This document shows positions 24,126 to 37,230 of a stretch of DNA of 55,306 nt, piece by piece. The stretch spans positions 1-55,306 of the forward strand of contig CAJXRQ010000023.1 of NCBI GenBank assembly GCA_913060505.1. Direction: 5' to 3'. Source of the stretch: an uncultured Desulfovibrio sp. GTDB lineage: Bacteria; Desulfobacterota; Desulfovibrionia; Desulfovibrionales; Desulfovibrionaceae. Position 1 is the first letter of the stretch. Every line of letters starts with the position of its first letter. Under the pieces are notes generated by a model. That model had not been told where the DNA came from. It saw only the letters and a list, made by a program, of their open reading frames with translations, and did not search any database. A program made the position numbers and the translations under genes.

Positions 24126-26009
24126 ATGACGATGAGTGCCAAAAACAAGATTGTTCTCAGTGTGTTTCTCTTTTTCGCCATCATTATTTCGATTCTGTCG
24201 ATTTTTTCCTATCGCAATTTTAGGGAGTCTTCCTACCATAGTCAGTTAGTGCAATTGAGCACTGCGGCCCAGGCCATCGCCAAGGCTGTTGACGAAAAAA
24301 CAAATACTTATTTCAGTGAACTGGAGCTCATCTCGAAACTCTATCCTGATGCTCCGTTGGGGGATGGACAGACCCAATTGGATTACCGGATCAATCTGCT
24401 GGGACACTTGGCGAAACAGGCTGGAGTCAAAGATACCTATTACGGTTTGAGGGACGGTTCCACCTATTCCATTGGCGCCAAGGGACTGGTGCCTAATTTT
24501 AACGCCAAGGAAAAAAGACGGGAATGGTATCTTCGTATTTTTAATGGGGAAAAACGTATTATCACCACCCCATATGTTTCTTCCATCGGTCAGACGGTCA
24601 TGGCCGTTTCCGTCCCGCTGATCGTCAACGGGCAGACCGAGGGCGTTCTGTGCCTCAATCTGCCTTTAACCACCATCACCCAAGTGACGCAGAGTACTTT
24701 GGATATGAAAGAAGTATTCTTGTCCCGGGCGGATGGATATATCATGGCAAGCTCTGATAAGGAGCAGATCGGCAAAAGTCTATGGGACGAGGTTCCGTCT
24801 TTGGAGAAATACAAGGACGCGTCCCGGGCTGATAGAATTCTGTTCCAGATGCATGGTGAAACCTACGAAGGGCGTACAGCCAACATTGATGTCCTAGGGT
24901 GGAAGGTCTGGACCTACAAGAAGCAAAAGGCCATTGCTGCCGATTCGATGGACAACCTGATTTTTAACATCATCGTCGCGGTGGTCGCCCTGACCTTGTC
25001 GGTGTTGATGGTCATGTTTTTGGTGAAAAAACTTATTTTTAAACCTCTTGAGGCCGTCGAGGTCGGATTGACCCACATTGAGCAGGGCGATCTGACTTAC
25101 CGGGTCAAGGGCTATCCCCGCCGGGACGAGGTTGGAAGATTAATCGAGTCTCTGGACAACATGGGGCAGACTCTCCTTGCAGTTGTGAGCCAGGTACGCA
25201 CTGCCGTAGCTTCTGTTGACGGAGGCTCCCGGGAAATGTCCTCAACATCGGAGTCGTTGGCGGGAGGGGCCACGGAACAGGCGGCCAGCATAGAGGAAGT
25301 GGCGGCCTCAATGGAGCAGGTGGTTGCTAATATCACACACAACGCGGAGAACGCACGCAAGACTGAACGTATATCGCTCAATACGGCTGAGGAGGCGGAA
25401 AAGGGCGGTCAGGCCGTGACCGAGACCATCTCGGCAATGCGCGAAATTGCCGGGAAGATTTCCATTGTCGAGGAAATAGCCCGGCAGACAAATTTGTTGG
25501 CTTTGAATGCAGCCATTGAGGCCGCTCGAGCCGGAGAACACGGTAAGGGGTTCGCAGTGGTGGCCGCGGAGGTCCGCAAGCTGGCTGAACGTTCCGGTGA
25601 GGCTGCGGCTGAGATCGGTGAGCTGTCTGCCAACAGCGTGGCTGTGGCTGAAGCTGCCGGACAGCTTCTGGACAAGATGGTGCCGGACATCCAGCGCACA
25701 GCAGGCCTGATTCAAGAGATCACCACGGCCAGCGCCGAACAGAGCGCAGGAGCAGACACCGTTAACAATGCCGTTCAACAACTCGATCAGGTCATCCAGC
25801 AAACAGCGGCGTCATCTGAGGAAATGTCGTCCACCTCGCAAGAGCTGAACGCCCAGGCTGCCCATTTGAGTGAGACCGTGGCTTTTTTTAAAATTGATGG
25901 AGACAGAGAAGTCAGCACTCTTTCGGTTGTAGCCAAAAGAAAGGACGAGCAACCAGCGTTGGCTGGATCGTCCGCTGGTGATATAACCGATGGCTACGAA
26001 CGGTTTTAA
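24126..26009 (+). CDS. Methyl-accepting chemotaxis protein with Cache sensor
   Basis: 627 residues. TM1 about 10-30; a periplasmic double-Cache-like domain (about 35-275) with YYGLRDGS and REWYLR; TM2 about 282-305; a HAMP linker ([27 protein letters not shown]); then the signalling coil with the conserved tip [23 protein letters not shown] 24126 follows GGGGAA. Downstream of the sulfonate genes it may steer cells to the sulfonate or a related organic acid; that is inference. Confidence 0.88.
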   Translation: MTMSAKNKIVLSVFLFFAIIISILSIFSYRNFRESSYHSQLVQLSTAAQAIAKAVDEKTNTYFSELELISKLYPDAPLGDGQTQLDYRINLLGHLAKQAGVKDTYYGLRDGSTYSIGAKGLVPNFNAKEKRREWYLRIFNGEKRIITTPYVSSIGQTVMAVSVPLIVNGQTEGVLCLNLPLTTITQVTQSTLDMKEVFLSRADGYIMASSDKEQIGKSLWDEVPSLEKYKDASRADRILFQMHGETYEGRTANIDVLGWKVWTYKKQKAIAADSMDNLIFNIIVAVVALTLSVLMVMFLVKKLIFKPLEAVEVGLTHIEQGDLTYRVKGYPRRDEVGRLIESLDNMGQTLLAVVSQVRTAVASVDGGSREMSSTSESLAGGATEQAASIEEVAASMEQVVANITHNAENARKTERISLNTAEEAEKGGQAVTETISAMREIAGKISIVEEIARQTNLLALNAAIEAARAGEHGKGFAVVAAEVRKLAERSGEAAAEIGELSANSVAVAEAAGQLLDKMVPDIQRTAGLIQEITTASAEQSAGADTVNNAVQQLDQVIQQTAASSEEMSSTSQELNAQAAHLSETVAFFKIDGDREVSTLSVVAKRKDEQPALAGSSAGDITDGYERF

Positions 26010-26027
26010 CAGAGGTTTGAATCCGGG

Positions 26028-26066
26028 AGCCAAGGGCATGACTGTCAACCTGCCATGCCCTTGGCT
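26028..26066 (+). terminator. Rho-independent terminator after the chemoreceptor
   Basis: A perfect 13-bp stem AGCCAAGGGCATG / CATGCCCTTGGCT followed by TTT, 18 bp after the stop. Confidence 0.85.
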
Positions 26067-26226
26067 TTGCGGAAATGGAAATCAATGTCCAGAGACGAAG
26101 AATGAACGCTGCATAAAAATTGAAAGAATGAACGGGCAGGAATAAAATAGGACGTATTTGATAGCTTTCCGGTTCAGAGTGTTCAATGCATTGAGGGAAG
26201 ATCGGACATAACCATAACATAGTTCG

Positions 26227-26424
26227 GTATACACCCCGCCCCCCTGAGTATCCCCTTGCACTGAACCATGCGCTGGAAGCAGGAGTGAGGGTTGGACTCA
26301 CTACCTACTGATTGCAATCTGAGCTGGAAATATAATCCTTGTAATTATTCACTTCTTTTAAAGGCTCAGCCGCCCGGACACATAAAACCACATACTGGTA
26401 TACAGTCTGTATACTCTGCAGATT

Positions 26425-26445
<21 letters not shown>
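26227..26445 (-). repeat. tRNA-3'-end scar, copy 1 (att-like repeat)
   Basis: Begins GTATACACCCC and continues with TATCCCCTTGCACT as in copies 2 and 4, but the tRNA terminator is deleted. The minus strand then shows a tRNA 3' half (about 26274-26318: loop TTGCAA, stem TCAGT, T-arm GTGAG-TCCAACC-CTCAC). To the right, TTGTAATTATT, ACACATAAAA and a GTATAC palindrome match copy 4, up to TTTTGGGCG. The last codons of the RND gene lie inside this repeat. Confidence 0.75.
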
Positions 26446-29552
<3,107 letters not shown>

Positions 29553-29556
<4 letters not shown>

Positions 29557-30611
29557 TGGATATCCACCTTCATGCCGTCCTCGACCATGGTGTGTCCCGA
29601 GACTATGAGAGCATCGCCAGCAACGAGGCCGTTGACCACCTGTACCCTGTCACCCGAGACTGCTCCTGTGTTGATGATGCGTGTATAGGCAACATTGTTT
29701 TTTACCACATAGACCAGTTGTTCCCCACCCTGGCTGATAATCGAGAAAAGAGGGACAACGATCGTGTTCTTCAGAGAACGTTTCAGCATCATGACACGGG
29801 CGAGCATTCCGGCTCTGATGGCGTAGTCCGGGTTGTCGAGAATGATGTTGACCTTGAAGGTCTTGGATTTCACATCCGCCTTGAAAGAAACGAAATCGAC
29901 CCTTCCATCCCACGTCCTGCCCGGGATGGCATCCACTTTCACGCTGACATGGCTTCCTTTTTTGATATAGGGGATATCGGTTTCTGATACTTTGATGGAA
30001 ACCCGTATTTTTGATGGATCCACGATTTCGGCTATTTTGTCCCCTTCCTTGACCCGTTCGCCTTTGTCGATGTGGCGCACGTTGATTATCCCGGCTACAG
30101 GTGCGCGGATAACACCGTTTTTAACACCGACCTGCATCTCTTTTAGAGCGGCGTCGGTTCGTTCCAAATCCGTTTTGATCTGGTCGAATTCCTCTTGTGC
30201 CAGCACTCCTTTCCGCAAGAGCTCCCTGCGTCGTCTGAGTTTTTCCTGAACGAGTCGCTTGGCGGCTTTGGCTTTGTCGAACCGGGCACCGCTGGTTGTG
30301 GTGTCGAGGTGGGCGATCACGCTCTTTTCATTCACATGATCCCCTTCCTCAACGCCGACCCATACGACTGTCCCCGTACACTCGGAAGACACGCGAACAT
30401 CTATTACTGGTTCCGTTGTTCCTAGGAGAGTCAGGAATTCTTCCAAAGGTTCCGGCCGGAGTTGGACAACTTTCACCTTGGTCCTTTCGTTGGAAGGTGC
30501 GTTGTGTGCGGCCGAGTTCGTGTTGCTGCATCCTGAAAGGGCACAGGAGAACAGCATAATTGCTGCCAGTATCCAGTATGCACGGCTGACTTTTTTCCTG
30601 GGCATGATCAT
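29553..30611 (-). CDS. RND periplasmic adaptor lipoprotein
   Basis: 352 residues. Signal peptide with lipobox ALSGC (Cys about 28), so it is membrane-tethered. A split biotinyl-lipoyl domain (VVWVGVEEGDHVNEKSVIAHL and VIRAPVAGIINVRHIDKGERV) flanks a coiled-coil hairpin of about residues 105-155 (KAAKRLVQEKLRRRRELLRK), followed by beta-barrel and membrane-proximal domains. It links the RND pump to an outer channel. It is co-transcribed with the pump. Confidence 0.9.
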
Positions 30612-30642
30612 TCTACCGTTGGTTGCCTGTGAGCCTGAAAAG

Positions 30643-31521
30643 CTAGAATTGGTATCCGACCATCAGGCTCCCACCCAAAGCCGCATCCAGCTCATGGGCG
30701 TCACCACGATCGTCGCCATCGGAATTGTAGAGCTGGATTTCGCGATCAAAATGGTATTCGGGTCCGACGGACATGGTGAATGCTTCCGTCGGCTTCCAGT
30801 CGTAATAAAGCCCGACAAGCATGCTGCTGGTTTCCACATAACCCTTTTTGACCACGGTGCTGTCATCTGCAAGACGGTAGGTCTCTCCTGCCAGCTCAAA
30901 GGTTGCCCTGATCGTTGAAGACTCGTTGAACGCGTATCCGACTTCCGATTCGGGCAGGCCAAGGGTCATGAACGTGCCGGATCCGTCCTGAGCGAGGTTT
31001 TCATAAGATACGGCGAAGTATGGCATGACCTCTGTCTCGATATCGTTCACGGCCACTCGCCCACCGAAATACGTTTTCCAGTATTTGTTGAACTGGTATC
31101 CGAGGCCAGCCATGAAAGATGCACCGAAGGAGTCGCTCATGTCTTCTTCAAAAGCAGAATCAACGGTCGCCGCCAGTGTGTACTCCCAGTTTTCGTCGAT
31201 GTCCCCGTCATACTGGTATCCGAGGCTGAGTTTGTGGAGTCTGTCCCAGGGGGCGTCGCTACCGTTTCCGAACGGGAGGGAGCTTTTGTCACTCCATGAG
31301 TAATTATTCATTGTATAGCTGAAGGAGAAACCGTAGGCCTCCATGGCCAATTCCGTGGAAGTGACCTGCGCCTTGCCTTCATCATCGCTGAAGTCAGCAC
31401 TTCCGATGTATCGGCCCCGTACAGAGACGTTTACCTGCGAATCGCCTTCAGGCTCCTGGGCCTGAACCGGCATGACCGCGATACTGAGAAGGCAGATGAG
31501 AAATGCGAGGAATCTTTTCAT
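30643..31521 (-). CDS. Predicted outer-membrane beta-barrel protein
   Basis: 292 residues with signal peptide MKRFLAFLICLLSIAVMPVQAQ. The mature part alternates polar and aromatic strands and ends in SLMVGYQF, the C-terminal Phe that marks outer-membrane barrels. ATG 31521 has AAGGA upstream. It is not a TolC fold, so it is a companion barrel rather than the classic exit duct of the pump. First gene of the efflux operon. Confidence 0.65.
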   Translation of the reverse strand: MKRFLAFLICLLSIAVMPVQAQEPEGDSQVNVSVRGRYIGSADFSDDEGKAQVTSTELAMEAYGFSFSYTMNNYSWSDKSSLPFGNGSDAPWDRLHKLSLGYQYDGDIDENWEYTLAATVDSAFEEDMSDSFGASFMAGLGYQFNKYWKTYFGGRVAVNDIETEVMPYFAVSYENLAQDGSGTFMTLGLPESEVGYAFNESSTIRATFELAGETYRLADDSTVVKKGYVETSSMLVGLYYDWKPTEAFTMSVGPEYHFDREIQLYNSDGDDRGDAHELDAALGGSLMVGYQF

Positions 31522-31681
31522 TGGAGTCCTTCCTTTTAGGAGGTTTGAACACGGCAACATGCCTGATGTGTCCAGACTACGTAGAAGACCTTACGGACCA
31601 ACTCGTGAATTCAACGTTTGAAAGGTGTGAAAAAAAAGTGAAATGCGGGAAGATTTTTTTATTTTTCCAGGACAGAACGGT

Positions 31682-33004
31682 TCAATCCGGGGCTTGGCTC
31701 GGAAAAGTTGGTGGTTGCGGGAAGGTGATGGTCGCTTTCGTCCCTTTGGCTTCTCGGCGGCGTATGGACAGTTCCCAGTTGAAACGGGAACAGACGTCCG
31801 TGGCAATGGAAAGTCCAAGGCCAAAGCCTTTACTGGTTTTGCCCTGAACGTGCGGCTGGAGGATCTTTTGGGCAATGGCTTCGGGGATACCTTCGCCAGT
31901 ATCCGTGATCGTGACTTTATGGCCTTTGACCTCAATGTCGATCGAACCGGAAGTTGTGAAGCTCAATGCATTGGTCAGCAGGTTGGAGAAAACGATCCGA
32001 AAGATGTTTTCCGGGGCCGGGATTACGAGGTGATCACCCTGGAGGACGTTGAGTTCGACGTCTTTGGGGATCAGTGTTGCAGGCAGGTCTTCGATGGTTG
32101 CGTGAATGGCCGAGTTGACGTCACAGAACACATCGTCGTCCTTGAGGTTCTCCTCCCGTGCCAGCCAGAGGAACGTTGAGATGGTTTGTTGCATGTGTCC
32201 GGTCGCGCGATTAATTCGAGTGAGTGCCTTTTCGAGCTTCGGGTCTGGTTCCGGAAGAAGTACTGGAATGAGGTCCGCGGCTCCGGTGATGACACTGAGC
32301 GGTGTTCGCAGCTCGTGACTAACGTCCCTTGTAAACTGCCGTTCACGCTCCACGAATTTTTGTATTCGTTTATAGGAATCCTGGATGTTTCTGGCCAGTA
32401 GGCCGATCTCGTCGTTGCGGACGATTTCGGGAAAGTCCCTGGTTATGTTTTCCGGACCTGCACTTTCTACTCTTTCAGAGAGGGAACGGAGGGGCTTGAA
32501 TACGATGAAGCCTGTGATGCAGACCAGGATGATGCCAAACCCGGCTGTGGCTACAAACATGAGAATTCGGATGTGTTTCGTCTTCAGAAGGCCGCTGCTT
32601 TCTTTGAGCGTCTGGTCGGAATGATAAAAGAGATAGAGTTTGTTTCCGTCCGGCAAAGACGAGATCAGGATATTGTATCGTTCCGGTCCGGGAATACTGT
32701 CCGGACCGTCGGTTTCGTATATTCCTTCTTTCCTGTCCCGAATCGTATTCTGCAACTCCTGTGGTATTTCACTTGTGCCGACGTAGGCCTGCAGATTTTG
32801 TAAACGTGGAAGCGGGGTTACTTTCTCGGTTTGGTATTGGTCCTGATAGGCGCTGGCTTCTTTTTGGAGGATATCGCCTATCACGTTGTCTTCAGTGATT
32901 TCAATGGAGCCGGAAATGGTCTCAGCCTGAAAGGCCAACATGCCTGTCAGTAGGAGGCAGAATATGCCGATCACCTTGAATTGAAGTCGGTTATTGCTGG
33001 TCAT
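31682..33004 (-). CDS. Sensor histidine kinase
   Basis: 440 residues: TM1 (about 7-24), a periplasmic domain, TM2 (about 150-172), HAMP-like linker, phospho-acceptor box QFTRDVSHELRTPLSVI, and ATPase boxes N (FSNLLTNALSF) and G (DTGEGIPEAI, GFGLGLSI). ATG 33004 lies inside the end of the response regulator gene (14-bp overlap), so the pair is translated together. Probably controls the RND operon directly downstream. Confidence 0.88.
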   Translation of the reverse strand: MTSNNRLQFKVIGIFCLLLTGMLAFQAETISGSIEITEDNVIGDILQKEASAYQDQYQTEKVTPLPRLQNLQAYVGTSEIPQELQNTIRDRKEGIYETDGPDSIPGPERYNILISSLPDGNKLYLFYHSDQTLKESSGLLKTKHIRILMFVATAGFGIILVCITGFIVFKPLRSLSERVESAGPENITRDFPEIVRNDEIGLLARNIQDSYKRIQKFVERERQFTRDVSHELRTPLSVITGAADLIPVLLPEPDPKLEKALTRINRATGHMQQTISTFLWLAREENLKDDDVFCDVNSAIHATIEDLPATLIPKDVELNVLQGDHLVIPAPENIFRIVFSNLLTNALSFTTSGSIDIEVKGHKVTITDTGEGIPEAIAQKILQPHVQGKTSKGFGLGLSIATDVCSRFNWELSIRRREAKGTKATITFPQPPTFPSQAPD

Positions 33005-33683
33005 CGGGGGGCACCAGTTTGAAGCCCACACCGTGAACCGTATGGACCATTGGAGTGTCGAACCCTTTGTCCACCTTGTTGCGCAGGGCATAAATATGGC
33101 TGCGCAGGGCATCACTTTGTGGGGGATTGTCTCCCCAGATAGTGTGTTCCAGCTCTTGGCGTGAGGTAATGTTTGGATGCGATTCCATGAGCAATTTGAG
33201 AATGTTGAATGTTGCCCTGTTTAGTTGGAGCAATTTCCCATCCCGTGTGACCTGTCTTGCCCCCACATTCATCTCCAGAGGACCGACTTGCAAGTTTGGA
33301 ATGTTGCCGCCCTGACTTCGTGTCACAAGCGCCTTGACCCGTGCATGGAGTTCCTCAAGCGCGAACGGTTTGACCAGATAGTCGTCGGCTCCCGCGGCAA
33401 AGCCGGAGAGCTTGTCCTGTAGTGCGTCAAGAGCGGTGAGCATCAGGATCGGTGGTTGCGGAGCAGAGGATTCGCGCATTTTTTTACAGAGTTCAATGCC
33501 GTCTATGCCAGGCAGCATGACGTCGAGGATAATGGCGTCAAAATCTCCCGTGACGGCGAGATGCAGCCCGACCACACCGTCGGCGGCGTAATCCATGAGC
33601 GCGCCCTGCGATTCCAGATAATCGCAGATGTTTCCAGCAATGTCTTGATTGTCCTCAATGACCAGGATCCGCATCTGCCCCAT
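32991..33683 (-). CDS. OmpR/PhoB-family response regulator
   Basis: 230 residues: receiver domain with phospho-acceptor D54 (IILDVMLPG) and K in YLVKPF, then a winged-helix DNA-binding domain ending VHTVHGVGFKLV. First gene of module 1. Best start ATG 33683 after TAGGA. It is partnered with the kinase that overlaps its 3' end. Target promoters are most likely its own operon and the efflux operon. Confidence 0.88.
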   Translation of the reverse strand: MGQMRILVIEDNQDIAGNICDYLESQGALMDYAADGVVGLHLAVTGDFDAIILDVMLPGIDGIELCKKMRESSAPQPPILMLTALDALQDKLSGFAAGADDYLVKPFALEELHARVKALVTRSQGGNIPNLQVGPLEMNVGARQVTRDGKLLQLNRATFNILKLLMESHPNITSRQELEHTIWGDNPPQSDALRSHIYALRNKVDKGFDTPMVHTVHGVGFKLVPPDDQQ

Positions 33684-34175
33684 ATTCCTACCACCTTAAC
33701 GGGCCTCAAGCCCTGAAAACGGTTCTCTCAAATCGAAACCCATTATCAAACATACAAGCATGGATGTGAAATCTTTGTGAAGTGTTTTTTATGGAAAGGG
33801 AGTACTCTTCTTTGTGTTGATTCCGCCAAGCAGGGTAGCTTGTTAAGCTGTCCATCTTGGATTCGCCACTCTGTGGACCGGCAAAGTGGATTCATTTCTG
33901 ATATCTTTTCCGGTTACGTGGTCCTGAACGGCGACATGATGGACGCGGAGTGGGGCTGCTTCCCGCTGGCAGAGCTGACCGAGCGCCGGGTGTGGCCGTT
34001 CGTGGTCTGCATCGAGGACGGCTGGCGGGGACGTGAGTTTGGAGAGGTAATGTTGGATCGGCACGAAGGGGGATGGAATGGCTGAGGGATGTTATCCAGA
34101 GCCGTTGTCGCCCCTCGTGCAGGGGCACTCCTTCTTTTGTGGAGATAACAATTCGTGTTGCTTCCGGGCAAGGGA
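33684..34175. other. Junction region between module 1 and scar copy 2
   Basis: About 490 bp. The left part is the upstream region of the response regulator; the right part holds a decayed reading frame (next entry). No complete gene. Confidence 0.5.
33888..34085 (+). pseudogene. Gene fragment, DUF2958-like (weak)
   Basis: An open end without a start encodes FSGYVVLNGDMMDAEWG, then CFPLAEL, and stops with TGA at 34083. The WG-x-FPLAEL pattern recalls the short DUF2958 proteins of plasmids and integrative elements, but I am not sure. It is the only plus-strand coding trace in the modules and probably mobile-element debris. Confidence 0.3.
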
Positions 34176-34346
34176 GTATACACTCCAACCACCCCAGTGC
34201 ATCCCCTTGCACTCAAATGTATACCAGCCTGTATACCAAGGCACAAAAAAAGGATTCAACACGGCTCATTTTACTGAGTTAAGCTATTGAATCCTTTAAT
34301 AATAATTCGGAGCCAGGAATGAGAATTGAACTCACGACCTGCTGAC
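34176..34346 (-). repeat. tRNA-3'-end scar, copy 2
   Basis: About 90% identical by eye to the left two thirds of copy 4: GTATACACTCC, inverted repeat AGTGCA-N6-TGCACT, palindrome GTATACC-AGCC type, terminator, then (minus strand) the tRNA 3' half at about 34308-34346. Identity stops in the anticodon stem-loop, where attachment sites of tRNA-targeting integrases normally diverge. The terminal CCA is CCG here. Confidence 0.85.
34244..34297 (-). terminator. Terminator of the tRNA scar, copy 2
   Basis: Minus-strand stem AAAGGATTCAA / TTGAATCCTTT with a run of seven T after it. It stands right after the tRNA 3' end and would stop transcription leaving module 2. Confidence 0.85.
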
Positions 34347-34442
34347 TGTTAGGAAAATATCTAAACCTGATGAGTTGTGCAGGGCGACTTATCGGCTGCA
34401 GTTCTCATTTGCGCATTTACGAAGCGCATCGTGGTTGATTCC

Positions 34443-35459
34443 TCAGAAAGTACGATCTCCGAACAGTGGTGTCTCAATGAAGTATTTCACATCGCTGATA
34501 TTCTTGAAGTTCCCCAAGGCCCACATGAGTTTGCAGCTGACGGCCTCGGTCGTCATGTCGCCGGCGCTGATCACATTATGCTTTGCGAGTTTCTGGCCCA
34601 CCTCGTAAATACTTAAATCAATACCTTCCTCCAGGCATTGTGTTGAAATCACTATGGCTACGCCGGCCTGGATCAGTTCTTCCAATTTCGAGACGAGATC
34701 CGGAGTCTGGTTCGGAATGCCGCCGATGCCGAAACTCTCTATTATGACGCCTTTGTACTGCTTTTTGATGAAGTCGAAGATTTCCGGTTTGAGTCCCGGA
34801 TGTATTTTCAGGACAAAGATGTCCTCACAAAGGTTGGTGTTGAGAGTGAAGGGACGGGAGGGATCGGCGTCCAGAACCTCGCCATGCCCGCTATAATTCA
34901 AGGCGTTGTTGTAAGTGATTCGGCCCAGCTTGATCCTGGCGATGGTGGGGAAGTTCACACTGGAGAACGCGTCCGTGCTTCGTGTCTTCAGTTTGACGGC
35001 GCGCGTTCCGTTGATGATTCTTCCGTCAAAGGCAACGAATATTCCGGCGATATCTTCAAGAGCAAAGAGGATGGCGTCCGAGATATTCTTCTTCGCGTCG
35101 GTGTAAAGCGCCTCGATGGCAATCTGTGAGCCGGTGATGACCACAGGCTTTTTTATGTTTTTCAGCATGTAGGAGAGCGCGGCGGCGGTATACCCCATGG
35201 TATCCGTGCCGTGCGTGACGACAAAGCCGTCGTAGTCGTGGTAGTGACTATGGATGCTTTCCGCCGTTTTCGCCATCAATTGCGGTGTGATGTTTGTGCT
35301 GTCTATGCTCATGATCGAGATGCCGTCCACATGGCAGAGATTTTCTATTTCCGGCATGCAGGAAAGCAGTTGGCTTGCGTCGAAGGTGGGAGCAAGTCCA
35401 TCTGCCGATTCAGAGGATGCGATGGTGCCGCCGGTCGCGATGAGCAATATTTTTTTCAT
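34443..35459 (-). CDS. ansA: L-asparaginase, type I
   Basis: 338 residues. The two Thr-containing active-site motifs are present: LLIATGGTIAS (residue about 5-15) and VTHGTDTMGYTAAAL (about 83). There is no signal peptide, so it is a cytoplasmic enzyme turning asparagine into aspartate and ammonia. ATG 35459 follows AGGAGG at 8 bp. Last gene of an operon with an NhaC-type antiporter and aspartase: Asn to Asp to fumarate, which an anaerobe can respire. Confidence 0.9.
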   Translation of the reverse strand: MKKILLIATGGTIASSESADGLAPTFDASQLLSCMPEIENLCHVDGISIMSIDSTNITPQLMAKTAESIHSHYHDYDGFVVTHGTDTMGYTAAALSYMLKNIKKPVVITGSQIAIEALYTDAKKNISDAILFALEDIAGIFVAFDGRIINGTRAVKLKTRSTDAFSSVNFPTIARIKLGRITYNNALNYSGHGEVLDADPSRPFTLNTNLCEDIFVLKIHPGLKPEIFDFIKKQYKGVIIESFGIGGIPNQTPDLVSKLEELIQAGVAIVISTQCLEEGIDLSIYEVGQKLAKHNVISAGDMTTEAVSCKLMWALGNFKNISDVKYFIETPLFGDRTF

Positions 35460-35523
35460 GATTTTGGCCTCCTGATAAGTGGGGGAAAGCGGACTACATC
35501 GAAATACCCGTGACCGGGTGATT

Positions 35524-35554
35524 CCGCCGCAGCCCGGTAGTGGGGCTGCGGCGG
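35524..35554 (-). other. Intra-operon hairpin
   Basis: A perfect 12-bp GC-rich stem CCGCCGCAGCCC / GGGCTGCGGCGG without a T-run, between the antiporter and asparaginase genes. Probably sets mRNA stability or partial termination. Confidence 0.65.
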
Positions 35555-35618
35555 CTGTTGGGAGCCGCTTGATTGAATGTATTGCCGATTCAACCTCGGA
35601 ATGGTCCGCCAAGGGTGG

Positions 35619-37118
35619 CTATTCCGTGGAGCTTCCGTGAACCTGGACAGGTTCTGCGGTTGCAGTGGTGAAGGCAGGGGCTTCGACTTCGGCCGCTTCC
35701 TCAGTGCGCCACATGAATTTGTTGCTGTAGCCGTACAGAGTGGTGAGGCCTATGCAGGCGAAGGAGAGCCACATGTAGGGGACATATTGCAGCGTTGCCA
35801 CCCCCAGAATGCCGGCCATGAAGATGCCGTTATCGCTCCAGGGAACCATGCCGGCAGTAAGAGTTCCGCCGATTTCCGTATTTCTGGAAAGAACGCGTCG
35901 CTGGTAGCCGAGCTGGTCGTATTTTCCACCCATGATTTTCGGGGTAAGGATCAGGGAAACATACATGGCGCTGCCGAACAGGTTGCCAAGAAAACCGGTT
36001 CCGATGGTCGTGGCTGTCAACGAGCCTCCGCCTCGGATACATTTTTCCACCTTGGCCGTAAGGACTTTCAGAATTCCGATGTGGTCGAGCAGGCCACCGA
36101 ATCCCAATCCCAGGATGATGATGCCGACGGACCAGAGCATGGAACTCATGCCGCCACGTCCCAGGATGTTGTCGATAAACACCAGACCGGTGTTCTTGGG
36201 AATTTGCGCCCAAGCCGTGCCCAGTGCTTCAACGGGAGCCAGGTCCTGGAAGGCTATGCCCCAGATGATTCCGAGCACGGCGCCGAACGAGATGACTGGG
36301 ATGGAGGGCATCCTCAAGGCCAGAAGACCTACAACCAGCACCATGGGCAGCAGGCAGACAAGACCTATGTTGAACATGCTGTCAATGCCCTGCAATACGG
36401 TGGTGACCTGCCCCATGTCCGCATTGCTGCTGCCGACATTGAACCCGGCTACGGTGAAAGCCAGTGCGGTCAGGATATAGGCGGGAATTGAAACCGGCAG
36501 CAAGGACTTGATGTGGTCCATGAGGTCCACGTTGGACATGGAAGCCGTCAGGATGGTGCTGTCGGAAAGAGGGGAGAGCTTGTCACCAAAGTAGGCGCCG
36601 GAAAGAACTGCGCCTGCGGTCATGGGGGCGGGGATCCCAAGTCCGGCGCCGATGCCCATCATCGCGATGCCGGCAGTTCCAGCCGTCCCCCATGAAGTGC
36701 CCGTGGCAATGGAGGTGAGCGAACAGATGATGAGAGTCGCCAGCAGGAATATCGAGGGATGGATGACCTTCAACCCGTAATAGATCAGGCTTGGCACGAC
36801 ACCGCCGGAAATCCATGTGCCCACAAGGGCGCCGACCGCGAGGAGTATGATGATTGCATCCATACCGTTGGAAACGCCTTGTGTGATGGCTTTTTCCATG
36901 TCCTTGTATTTGTGGCCGGTCATTTTTCCTACGCCTATCGCCAGGAACCATCCTCCGTAGATTGCAAGATGTATTTCAATCTTAAGCTCGGTGAAGGCAA
37001 AAGCCAGCGCGAGAAAACCGCCCAGCACCAAAACCGTTTCAAGCATGGTTGGCATGCGTACCATATTTTTTTCTCCTGTGCCGGAAGGTGATGATTGTTG
37101 ACGTGTTTGCGTGCTCAT
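35619..37118 (-). CDS. NhaC-family antiporter, probably for an amino acid or C4 acid
   Basis: 499 residues with about eleven TM segments. It has NhaC features: TSIATGTSWGTAGTAGIAMMGIG and LSGAYFGDKLSPLSDSTIL near residues 130-185, and a late GTLTAGMVPWSDNG. NhaC relatives exchange Na+/H+ or act as substrate antiporters, such as malate/lactate (MleN). Being between aspartase and asparaginase, it may import Asp/Asn or swap them for fumarate or succinate. ATG 37118 follows GAGGAG. Confidence 0.8.
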   Translation of the reverse strand: MSTQTRQQSSPSGTGEKNMVRMPTMLETVLVLGGFLALAFAFTELKIEIHLAIYGGWFLAIGVGKMTGHKYKDMEKAITQGVSNGMDAIIILLAVGALVGTWISGGVVPSLIYYGLKVIHPSIFLLATLIICSLTSIATGTSWGTAGTAGIAMMGIGAGLGIPAPMTAGAVLSGAYFGDKLSPLSDSTILTASMSNVDLMDHIKSLLPVSIPAYILTALAFTVAGFNVGSSNADMGQVTTVLQGIDSMFNIGLVCLLPMVLVVGLLALRMPSIPVISFGAVLGIIWGIAFQDLAPVEALGTAWAQIPKNTGLVFIDNILGRGGMSSMLWSVGIIILGLGFGGLLDHIGILKVLTAKVEKCIRGGGSLTATTIGTGFLGNLFGSAMYVSLILTPKIMGGKYDQLGYQRRVLSRNTEIGGTLTAGMVPWSDNGIFMAGILGVATLQYVPYMWLSFACIGLTTLYGYSNKFMWRTEEAAEVEAPAFTTATAEPVQVHGSSTE

Positions 37119-37230
37119 CGGGCGCTCCTCTTTTGTTGGGTTGAACTGTTTGATTCCCAGAACAAGGGAATCGCTACCTCCGTGAATAAACGTATTTTTT
37201 TAATGACAAGTATGGGATGCCGAGGGCTGG

